Shown: positions 1 through 13,078 of the stretch, in pieces
Position numbering within the stretch: the stretch's first letter is position 1
Layout of the letters: each line of letters begins with the position of its first letter
NCBI GenBank assembly: GCA_963678675.1
Contig: OY783195.1
Location: 21,242,283-21,306,282 of the forward strand
Length of the DNA stretch: 64,000 nucleotides
Direction of reading: 5' to 3'
DNA from: Xiphydria camelus
Lineage: Eukaryota; Arthropoda; Insecta; Hymenoptera; Xiphydriidae
Translations under genes and position numbers: made by a program
Notes under the pieces: generated by a model
Told to the model about the DNA's origin: nothing
The model's database searches: none
What the model saw: only the letters and a program-made list of their open reading frames with translations

Positions 1-297
1 AAATATTCGTTACCATCTTGATATGTTTCTTATTATTCTACTTTGATCAACCTCAGTTGTTATAAACTTGAAAAGTTGATATCTCCAGAAGGGGGCGCTT
101 GCGGGTATAGGTCCCTTATATCAAAATACTTGTAATGACGTAACCTATCACCCCTATTTCTGTGTCAGTGTTTTTTCCGAACACCCTGTAGATATGAAAA
201 GGCTTACGTTGCGGACGCAAATAACTTACTGTAGATAGCAAGAGCAGGGACGACTCTAAAACTTTGCGGGCCCTGATCATTGATTTTTTAATCCTAG

Positions 298-2460
<2,163 letters not shown>

Positions 2461-2514
2461 ACTTCCCGGTCCTGCAGATTTCGTTGACACCGGTTACACG
2501 AACATGATTTGATA

Positions 2515-2705
2515 CGATGATTTCTATGTAGGCCTGCTATTGATTTCTAAAAAGGCTGATATATGATTTCCAGATTAAACGATATCTATGTATGCGTGCT
2601 ATTGATTTCTAAAAAGGCTGATATATGATTTCCAGATTAAACGATATCTATGTAGGCGTGCTATTGATTTCTAAAAAGGCTGATATATGATTTCCAGATT
2701 AAACG
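2515..2705. repeat. 62-bp tandem repeat, three copies
   Basis: TGCTATTGATTTCTAAAAAG starts at 2535, 2597 and 2659, an exact 62-bp period, with AGATTAAACGAT at each unit end. It lies just past the stop codon of alpha-tubulin copy 1, probably in its 3' UTR or flank. Confidence 0.9.
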
Positions 2706-3256
2706 ATCATTCATACTTTCTTTACCAAACTGATGTATTATTATTTGCTTGATACCTGCATCTTGTTTATTAGCATTTGCGTAACGTCTGAAGAGCTATA
2801 ACAGGGTGGCCACATACTCTGAAATTCTGGAAAACCTGGAAAAGTCGGGGAATTTTTCAAATCTGGAAAAAGTCAGGGAATTTTGCGTAAAATCTGAAAT
2901 GTTCATTTGAACGTACCTTGTATTTTTTTAATTTTTTTTAACCCTTATGTCAATAACCGGATTTACCAACGTTGTTCTATAACCGGGGTACAGTTGTACC
3001 CGCATAGTAAAATCGTGTATTAAAGGCTCTCTAATACACGATGCTTGGTCCCGTTAGTTTATATTTGGAATCCGTAATACAATAGAAAAATGAGGGTCCA
3101 TTCGCAGGTGTATTAGGGTACAAGATATTATCCCTTTGGATTTCGGCTATATTAGGAAAATATTTTACAGGTACTTTAAAATTGTTTTATACACAAAGAA
3201 ACGTATACAAATAATAAAATATCAATGCTATGCTGAGACTAACTAAAGTAAGTTAA

Positions 3257-3387
3257 AGGTGCAGTTAAACGGCCTGTGATAGCGCGAGCCGAGCCAAGTT
3301 CGCGCGATCTATCGTATGTCGGTTTTTCGACAAGATCAAAGGCGCGCGCGGCTCGGCTCGCGCTATCACAGGCCGTTTAACTGCACC
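3257..3387. mobile_element. 131-bp TTAA MITE nested in the piggyBac element
   Basis: Flanked by TTAA at 3253-3256 and 3388-3391. The terminal inverted repeats are perfect over 39 bp, beginning AGGTGCAGTTAAACGG and running into GCGCGAGCCGAGCC. There is no ORF. TTAA targets point to mobilisation by a piggyBac-type transposase, but its ends differ from those of the host element. Confidence 0.85.
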
Positions 3388-3708
3388 TTAAGATTTGGCT
3401 AAGAACGCAAGCCGAGCCTGGTCCACGAGAGTATTTCAGATAAGAATATCTTATTGCACATGGTAAATAAACAGATCGAATTACAAAGTCGATCGACACT
3501 GTCGACCAAACGGTCGTAAAACGCGTCCTCACTGAGTCGACACTGTCGATCGACACTCGTCGACTTAAGATCCTGCTCTTCAGTGTCCTTTCAGTTTCCC
3601 GAGTGTAAAGGTGTATACGCGAAAGAAAAAGTATTTTTCTATCTCCTGTGCTTCGTACAATGAGCGTTTGTTTAGAATAAACTGTTTTTTTCTTGTTGCG
3701 TGTATACT

Positions 3709-5643
3709 ATGGAAAAGTTATCACCAAAAGAATTTGAAAAGTTAAATGATGAAGAAAAGGAAAATTATTTGAATCAGTTGCTAGGGCCGTTTGAATTAGA
3801 AGAATCTTATGCGTCTGATAGCGATGACGAGGAGTGGTTTCCAGAAGCAGAAAAAGAGGATTCTGAGATTTCGGATACATATACAACCGATGAAAGTGAA
3901 CAAGGGGGGGAAAGTCGCAGCGGCAACGAGGGACAAGGGACAAGTGAACAAGGGCAGAGAGACATTGAAGCAGATTCTAGTGATGATGAGAATAGAGACA
4001 GTGATACGGAGATGGGTGATGATGACACGTCTCAAGCGAGAGATGAAACTCTACCTGCAGTGATCGCCAGCAGTACAAGTTTTGTGGGAAAAGATAAAAC
4101 TGTTTGGACTCGAACACCAGTAAATCAGCACCAAGTGGCTGTTCATAATTTAGTACGGCAAAGAAGTGGCCCGCATCGATGTACAGAAAATTTATCAATA
4201 CTGAATACATTTAAGAAAATATTAAGTACTGAAATCGTTGAAATTATCGTTCGTTGTACCAATCGGAAAGCAAAAGAAGTTTATCGAAAATACAACGAGA
4301 AGAATCCTACAAGCACGCAGAGAGTATGGAAAGATTTGACGTTGAGCGAGTTTTACGCATTTGTAGGAATTTTAATCATGGCCGGTGCTAATAATTCCAA
4401 TACAGACCATACCACCGAAATGTGGAAAACGACTTCAAATCCACTGTATCGAGCGACGATGGGTATAAATCGTTTTTGGAATATCCTTCGATTTATTCGA
4501 TTTGATAATACTACTACTCGCGCTGAACGCTTGAAGACTGATAAGGCAGCTGCTATTCGCGATATTTGGACCATGTTTAACACCAATTTATCTGCCATGT
4601 ACAGGCCAACTGAAAGTCTAACCGTTGACGAACAGCTTTTAGCGTTTCGTGGCAGAACGAAATTCACACAGTATATCCCATCTAAACCGGCCAAATACGG
4701 AATTAAGATTTGGTGGATATGCGATGTTGCAAACTCCTATCCATTGACTGGCCAAATTTATACAGGAAAAACTACAAATAAACGAGAAGTCAATCAAGGT
4801 GAAAGAGTCGTTAAAGAATTGGTTGTACCTTACAAAGGATCGGGTCGAAATATATCAATGGACAATTTTTTTACGACTCTGCCACTTGCAAAGTTTCTGC
4901 TTACGTGGAATCTAACTATAGTCGGAACTTTGAAAAAAAATAAGGCTTATATTCCACAAGAAATGGCTGCTTCAAAAAATCGGGAAGAATTTTCAACTCT
5001 ATTTGGTTTTCATGAAAAAGTGACTTTGTGTTCGTATGTGCCAAGAAAGGGAAAAGCAGTCATTTTACTATCTACTATGCATTCTGACACTGCAGTCTCT
5101 AACGATTTTAAGAAGAAACCAGAAATTATTCAATATTACAACAAAAATAAAATTGGCGTTGATACTATGGACCAGATGTTAGGAAGATACACTACACACA
5201 GGAGGACTAATCGATGGCCGCTTGCACTGTTTTATAATATTATTGATATCGCATCTCTTGCTGCGTATATTATTTACTATGAAAATAATAAAATGATCAA
5301 AAAGAAGACAAATGAACGTAGATTATTTCTACGACAGTTAAGTTTACACCTGTGCATGCAGATTATCGAAGACAGGTCGCAAAATGTACAAGCAATGAGG
5401 CATTTTAGCACTAAAATTGCCATTGAAAGTGTTCTCGGCAATCCCGTGAGTGGAGTGGCAGGCGCATCTACATCAGCTTCACCTAGACCTCAAGGACCAA
5501 AACCAGTTATCGGATCATGCCATCTGTGCTACAAAGCAGTAATAAAAAAGCGAAGAAAGACGAGAAAATCGTGCGTAAACTGCGAAAGACCTGTCTGCGA
5601 TGAACATTCAAGAACGTTCTCAAAATGCAATGAATGCTTATAA
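3709..5643 (+). CDS. piggyBac-like transposase (PGBD family)
   Basis: Cut-and-paste transposase of 644 aa that targets TTAA and acts in the nucleus. The open frame runs upstream to a GTG at 3700, but the first ATG, at 3709 (MEKLSPKEFEK), is the sensible start. Order: an acidic, Ser/Asp-rich N-terminal region (about residues 1-120); the DDE_Tnp_1_7-type core with putative catalytic Asp residues in LTVDEQLLAF, SMDNFFTTLP and VDTMDQMLGR; then a C-terminal Cys-rich zinc-binding tail (CHLC, CVNC, CDEH, CNEC) as in piggyBac relatives. No frameshift or stop was found and the length is normal for the family. Perfect ends plus an intact frame suggest it is recent and possibly still competent, which is inference. 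Confidence 0.93.
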   Translation: MEKLSPKEFEKLNDEEKENYLNQLLGPFELEESYASDSDDEEWFPEAEKEDSEISDTYTTDESEQGGESRSGNEGQGTSEQGQRDIEADSSDDENRDSDTEMGDDDTSQARDETLPAVIASSTSFVGKDKTVWTRTPVNQHQVAVHNLVRQRSGPHRCTENLSILNTFKKILSTEIVEIIVRCTNRKAKEVYRKYNEKNPTSTQRVWKDLTLSEFYAFVGILIMAGANNSNTDHTTEMWKTTSNPLYRATMGINRFWNILRFIRFDNTTTRAERLKTDKAAAIRDIWTMFNTNLSAMYRPTESLTVDEQLLAFRGRTKFTQYIPSKPAKYGIKIWWICDVANSYPLTGQIYTGKTTNKREVNQGERVVKELVVPYKGSGRNISMDNFFTTLPLAKFLLTWNLTIVGTLKKNKAYIPQEMAASKNREEFSTLFGFHEKVTLCSYVPRKGKAVILLSTMHSDTAVSNDFKKKPEIIQYYNKNKIGVDTMDQMLGRYTTHRRTNRWPLALFYNIIDIASLAAYIIYYENNKMIKKKTNERRLFLRQLSLHLCMQIIEDRSQNVQAMRHFSTKIAIESVLGNPVSGVAGASTSASPRPQGPKPVIGSCHLCYKAVIKKRRKTRKSCVNCERPVCDEHSRTFSKCNECL

Positions 5644-6302
5644 TTTTCATGTTTTTCTTGATTTTTAATAAATAATTATTACCTTTTATACTCAAAGAAG
5701 ATTATTTATTATTTATTTTATAGTGTTTAATTCTCTTGCATATAATTTGTGTTGTTCTTGTACAAATTTCCACTATAAACGTCACTCATGTATAATGGGT
5801 ACAGTTGTACCCTGGTTATTGAAATCCGATATGTGAACTTCCATGCAGTTTTAAAATTAATTAAAGTTTCAAATTTTAATTTGTAAAAGCATAAATGGAT
5901 AGTAAATAACCTAAATAGCGATGATCTAGCCGTTGAAAACATTTTTTTGATTATGACATACAAATTTGTAAGCAAACAGGGCCAAGTGGGTACAGCTGTA
6001 CCCGGTTATTGACATAAGGGTTAAAAGTTCGATTTGCGGATAAAACAACTTTATTCATTTAGGTGGGAAAGTCTACACAATAGATAATGTAGATCGATTA
6101 CCATGCATTATGTGTCATTTCATTTGTACTCTACATTTATCGATTGAATTCGCGCGAAATTTACGGTCGCCATAATTGTTTTTTTTGCATCGTGCAACCG
6201 GCTAAACACCGATGCGAAATTTGTAACTACAAATTCTATGAAATGTAACTGACAGAAAGTGTTTGAATTAAAAGGTAAGCACGATTTCAATTTAATACTT
6301 AT

Positions 6303-7572
6303 ATGAATAAATGTGAAAAAAATGAATTTTTTATCACATTTAAAAATGGTTTTAAGGCTACGAACTGGAAAATACCTTCGTTTTTACGTTCCATTTACTA
6401 TCTTTTTTTCAATGTTCCTGTACGCCGAGCTGATTATACTCATTACACAGGTTTTTCTGAATTCCCAATGAAGTTTTGTGCAATCCGATGGATAGAAAAT
6501 GAGAAAGTAGCTGAACGTGCCATACGTATAATTCCGAATCTCGAGCAATATGTGGAAAAAGCAAAAGCTGACAAGAAAGCTCCTAGCTGTGAAAGTTTTT
6601 AAACAGTATGTGTGAATTACTCCAGGGTCCATATATTGTTACTAGCTAAACTATTACGAGTTACTATTACGAGCTAAACTTGGATTTTTTCAATCCATTG
6701 TATCGGATATCGAGCCATTTTTAATAAAATTTCAAAGTGATGATTCACTTGCACCTCTGCTGCACGAGTCTCTATTGGCTTTTATGAAAACTCTGATGGC
6801 ATGATTTGTAAAACAAAATGAACTTGAAGAAGAAGTAAACGTAACAAAAATCGATATTAATTATGAAAAAAATTTAATTCCTGGTAAAGAAATCCACTTG
6901 GGATACGTGACACGTGACACAATTCTTCAATTTAGACAGGATTGTAAGAAAATTCTAAAGAAACTTTGTGATTCGTTGATGACACGTAGTCCATTGAAAT
7001 TAAGACTAACGAAAGGAATTTCTTTTTTGGATCCCCAAATTGTGACAGAATCCAACTTACGCTACAAGCGACTGCAGTTAGCTTTGGAGGTTTTCACTGA
7101 CAATGAGTCTAACTGGATTTCAGGTATCACTGCAGATAAAATAGATAAACAGTTCAAAGCGGTTTGTGCTACTGAATTATTTTCCACAATATTAACGAGT
7201 TTTTCTGAGATCAGACTGGATCACCTCTGGGTACATGAGCTATTACCCTAGACGTCAGACTATGAGGAACTTCGATCATTTTTCAAAATGGTTTTCATTT
7301 TATCAGACGGAAATGCCTCGTTGGAAAGAGGTTTCTCAGTCAACAAGGAGTGTTTGGTCGAAAATCTGAGCGAACAATCACGGGTAGCCCAGAGACAAGT
7401 ATATCATTCAGTTACTGATCTTGGTGAGATGGAAAATGTGGGTATAACGAAGCAGTTGATGCACTCTTGTCGCAATGCTCGTAACCGATATGGCGAAGCA
7501 CTAGGGAGAACAAAATGCGAGACAAAAAATCGTGAGGAAGAAGAAAATGAAAAACGACTCACAAAATTGTAG
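6303..7572 (+). pseudogene. hAT-like transposase remnant
   Basis: Broken transposase of the element at 2802-7954. One piece (6303-6602) contains NVPVRRADYTHYTGF and FCAIRWIENEKVAERA, a region typical of insect hAT-like proteins. A second piece (6898-7251) is in another frame and ends in TAG. A third (7288-7572) continues in the same frame after that stop and has LSDGNASLERGFSVN, the C-terminal hAT dimerisation motif. At least one shift and several stops break the frame, and the N-terminal zinc-finger part is absent. No function is expected. Confidence 0.8.
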
Positions 7573-8054
7573 CTGAAAGCACTGGCCGCTGAGAAAGCGT
7601 AAGTATTGCAAGAAACTCAACAAAAATTGTCTGCGATAGACGAAGAAATGAGAGAATTAAAGTGAAACAACAGAAAAGATGATTTTACTTTTAAGGAAAC
7701 AATGAAATTAAATCTTTGCCAAAAAAGGTTTAATAAACTGACATTATTGTGATAAAAAAATATATTTATATATATTTAATATTATTTCTAATTAAAAAAG
7801 TGTTCTATGTTTGTACTAATAAAAAATATATGAGGTTGGAATATAAAAAAATAAAGAATTTTGCTTATTTTCCGGTCTGGAAAATTCTAAAAATCGGTCT
7901 GGAAGACCTGGAAAAGTCAGGGAATTTGTTCAGCCAGATTCTGTGGCCACCCTGTATAAGTATTAAATTGTCCCAGTTTTCTAATAAGTGTACAACTTTG
8001 CTTCCCCCGTTTTTCCGATATTCGAGGCTTTATTGTAAAAAACTGGTTATACAT

Positions 8055-8170
8055 TTATGATTCAATGTATTGTCCATCGCTGGCCACTACTTTCTCCCAT
8101 CTTTCGCACAGCCTACGAATCGCGCGTTGAAAAAACTGGTTATCTTTTGAAGCGATCCACGAATCGAAAA
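8055..8170 (-). pseudogene. mariner transposase C-terminal remnant
   Basis: On the - strand this reads WIASKDNQFFQRAIRRLCER followed by WEKVVASDGQYIES and a stop, the characteristic end of mariner transposases. Nothing upstream of it is preserved. It lies about 450 bp upstream of the promoter of alpha-tubulin copy 2. Confidence 0.8.
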
Positions 8171-8615
8171 CGGCGGAAGCAAAGTTGAACACCTAATATT
8201 AGCAATATTTAGTGATACGAATTGAAATTTAATGTAAGTAACTATATAGTTCATACTATATAGTAAGTATATACTTCATTCGCAGCTCTCGATTGACCAT
8301 TACTTAGCCTTTTTTTGCTCTGTGTATTGTTGAGAAAATTTGTAGCCGTCATCGATACAATGTTTAACGCATATCTTGCCAAAAGCTTTCTTCATTAAGG
8401 GTATAACATGGTACAGGATCTCAAAGAACATTATATGCACAAGTTACCTAATAAACTCGAAGATGTGCGTAATGTCGAGGTCGAGAACTAGGATTGCTTC
8501 GACGAATAGACTGCGTCCTGGGAATTCCGTAGAGGCACCTGTCGTTTATTGATCTGCTGGAGTCATATGAGTCAGGGGTGTCGGTGGCCCGGACCAATGC
8601 GCGTTCAGAGTTCGT
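8171..8615. other. spacer upstream of alpha-tubulin copy 2
   Basis: No gene is supported here. The open frame seen on the - strand across the tubulin leader has no family features and is treated as chance. Confidence 0.5.
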
Positions 8616-8619
8616 CGGG

Positions 8620-8763
8620 GTGTAGTATATATATTGTACCGCGGGGTGTGCCGAGAGATACAGTTTTTCGCGTTCCCGCAAGGAGGCAAGTTTAGTGAAG
8701 CTCCATCGCCAGCTTCTGTTAAACCTTTTCACCTCGACATAATAAACTGCACTTTTGAACAAA
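8620..8763 (+). promoter_or_regulatory. putative core promoter and 5' UTR of alpha-tubulin copy 2
   Basis: GTATATATATTG at about 8625-8636 is a good TATA-type sequence. An ACAGT initiator-like site lies roughly 30 bp downstream (near 8660). About 100 bp of leader then runs to AAA-ATG-GTAAGT at 8764. The start site is inferred from spacing only. Confidence 0.5.
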
Positions 8764-10661
<1,898 letters not shown>

Positions 10662-10770
10662 ATTCCTCCACATTGAAGTCGAAAATCGAGGCTGGAGGGA
10701 ATGTGGAAGAAAAGCAAAAGGACCCTGATGGTTTCAAGTACACAACTACATAATGTAACTATGGAAGAAT

Positions 10771-13075
10771 TAGTCCGGGAGGTAGCGTCAAATTTCACCG
10801 GACCATTTTACCGAGGCTGAATTTTCTAGTGAAGGCTTTTGTTATACTTTTGAGCCAAAATGTCCATGTTAGCTGGTCCAGATCCGTGACTTAAGATTGT
10901 GGGAGGCTGCGCATCTCGTAGGGAAAATAACGATTCTCGGAGTATTTTACTGAAGGTCATAATTTGCAGATAGCTAAATGATGAAATTATAATCGTGAAA
11001 AAGCATGTTAGCTGCATAATTTCTGTGATTTAACTTGTTAGCTGCGCATATGAATATGTAGGAAAAATTTTGAAAATCGGACCATTTTACCGAGGGTGAA
11101 AATTATATACTAAATAGTAATCAGTTTGAAAATAATAAAAAATCATGTTAGCTGATGCTCAAGTGTGATTAAACCTGTTAGCTGCGCTTCCTTTGTCAGT
11201 GCGCGGGTGGACCATTACTGTGAGCGCTGCTCCGATTCACTTCAATATTAATTCATGTATGCTCATTTTCAACATCTTTTTTTATTTTAATTCTCATGAT
11301 AAGAATAACTATACTATATATCAACATCAGAACGATAAAAAAATTGAATTATAGATTGATAAAAATCAATCGATTTACGGCTATGGTATTATTGATATTT
11401 TGGATAGCTATACTCAAAATAAAATGTAAAAACTTCAAATTTAGAATTTGTTAATATATAAAAGCTGCAAAAATATATATTATATATACATTTATATAAA
11501 CACATCATAAATGTATATCGATTAATTTCGATGAATAATTTCTTATAATTCATCAATCGGAGTCGGAATCGTTTCCGTCATCCTCTTCAGAGCTGCTATC
11601 TGACAGTTCCTCGATGTCAGGATGTTTCTCTGCTTCCTGTTGGTCATCATTATCGGAATCTTGCAGTGTATCTAAAAATAAACATTATTATAAATTTTTA
11701 ATTTGTATTTAATAGCATAACGGAGAATTTGAAACAATACCTGTTATTTCAGTGGTAATTTCATCGATTCGAGGCAATTGATCTCCTTCGAACCAAATGA
11801 AATGGTATTTGTAATCTTCTTCTTTCCATCCGAATTCTTTTGGAGACGATAGTGTCGGTATGCTTAGGTGGGCGTTGCTCCAAAGTTGAGCAATGTAAGA
11901 AGTTCGGAGGATTTGCTGCCTTAGCTCGGACTTACATGGAGGAAGCATCGACCCTTCAAAATTCTGATCTAATTTCAATACCTCATCTTTACCATTAAAT
12001 TTGTATGCTTTCATGAATGTTGCAGCACGAGATACATTTATATAATTGATCTTATTATGTCCATATATTCGGCAAACAAATTCTTCAACCTCCGAAAAAT
12101 CGTAATCTTCTAAATCCTCGACAGATAGCTGTGATAAGTTCATCAGCGCTGAAATATATTTTGGCGATTTTCTCAGCAAATGAAGCGGCTTTTTCTTTCC
12201 TTTTCTATAAAAGGCTGGATTAAAATCGCAGCCAGTCAGAGCATGGAAAGCTGGAAGAGCTTTGCACAAGCTTTGTGAATCACAACATACGAACGGTAAG
12301 AAGCTACAGTAGGTACTGCTATAGTGTTATATAAAGCGGTTAGAAGCGCTTCAATTTCGAAGTGGACTGATGTTTGGATACAGGTCGGGACATACATTTT
12401 ACCGGACCGTGCCAGGGCCGGAACACGGCTGAGTATCGTCCATCGTCCGGCGGATGATCTGTCCAATATAATCAAATGCCTTTGAATACACTTTACCGAG
12501 CTGTGACCGGGCGTCGCCAACGAACCGTCACCGGACCGGGCGAGCTTCACGTGTTTCCGTAATTTACGTGGTTTAGTGCAATCAACCTAGCGGTTTCCAA
12601 GACAACTGACGACTGACGGACATGTGTGGTTCCTAGATACACGCACTGACTAAGGAAGCGCAGCTAACAGGTTTAATCACACCTGACCATCAGCTAACAT
12701 GATTTTTTATTATTTTCAAACTGATTACTATTCAGTATATAATTTTCACCCTCGGTAAAATGGTCCGATTTTCAAAATTTTTCCTACATATTCATATGCG
12801 TAGCTAACAAGTTAAGTCACAGAAATTATGCAGCTAACATGCTTTTTCACGATTATAATTTCATCATTTAGCTATCTGCAAATTATGACCTTCAGTAAAA
12901 TACTCCGAGAATCGTTATTTTCCCTACGAGATGCGCAGCCTCCCACAATCTTAAGTCACGGAGTCGCGTCAGCTAACATATTGTTTCCTGACTTTTAGAG
13001 AGAAAACTAAGTTATAAAAGGATGGATATTCTCAGTAAAATCACCCATGAAAATTTGACGCTACCTCCCGGACTA
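10771..13075 (-). mobile_element. long-inverted-repeat DNA transposon, family not recognised
   Basis: Element of 2305 bp with inverted repeats of about 420 bp that start TAGTCCGGGAGGTAGCGTC and end in the complement. AAT flanks both ends (10768-10770 and 13076-13078), a possible 3-bp duplication. GTTAGCTG occurs about five times in each arm, in mirrored order (for example 10868, 11007, 11147, 11177 against 12661, 12691, 12831, 12970). CATTTTACCGAGG-type blocks also repeat. One spliced gene lies between the arms on the - strand. Long ends with arrayed short motifs suggest subterminal transposase sites. The superfamily is not assigned. Confidence 0.8.
11553..12269 (-). CDS. unknown transposon-borne protein, C-terminal part, spliced
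   Basis: Not firmly recognised. An exon at 11741-12269 (open upstream, no convincing ATG) reads CKALPAFHALTGCDFNPAF, then a Lys-rich stretch (RKGKKK), then about 150 further residues with conserved-looking aromatic positions. A GT donor lies at 11740-11739 and an AG acceptor next to 11671, giving a 69-bp intron. The last exon (11553-11671) adds an acidic Asp/Glu/Ser tail ending at TGA. Uncharacterised invertebrate proteins share a HALTGCD-type block; that is a memory-level resemblance, not a domain assignment. The gene fills the centre of the element at 10771-13075 and may be part of its transposition protein. The upstream exon or exons could not be resolved, so the gene may be 5'-truncated. 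Confidence 0.6.
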
Positions 13076-13078
13076 AAT

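Larger units (their letters stand above)
2942..6020 (+). mobile_element. piggyBac-family transposon, complete
   Basis: Element of 3079 bp flanked by TTAA at 2938-2941 and 6021-6024. Its 19-bp terminal inverted repeats are perfect (CCCTTATGTCAATAACCGG and complement). A 16-bp dyad GGGTACAGYTGTACCC or near match recurs near both ends (about 2986, 5797 and 5988), likely subterminal transposase sites. It encodes an uninterrupted transposase at 3709-5643. It is inserted in the 5' part of the hAT-like element, so it is younger than that copy. A small TTAA MITE lies at 3257-3387 inside its 5' non-coding part. Confidence 0.93.
2802..7954 (+). mobile_element. decayed hAT-like DNA transposon (host of the piggyBac insertion)
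   Basis: The ends are perfect 13-bp inverted repeats, CAGGGTGGCCACA at 2802 and TGTGGCCACCCTG ending at 7954. Both are followed inward by related CTGGAAAACCTGGAAAAGTC blocks. TATAA directly flanks both ends (2797-2801 and 7955-7959), a 5-bp duplication. hAT elements usually make 8-bp duplications but 5-bp groups are recognised. The coding remains at 6303-7572 include a hAT dimerisation motif. The element is split by the piggyBac insertion at 2942-6020. Confidence 0.8.

Noticed and set aside
3700..3708. GTG start for the piggyBac transposase
   Set aside because: An ATG three codons downstream is a normal eukaryotic start; GTG initiation is not expected.
8448..8762. 104-codon - strand frame over the alpha-tubulin copy 2 leader
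   Set aside because: It spans the TATA box and 5' UTR of the tubulin gene and has no recognisable feature.
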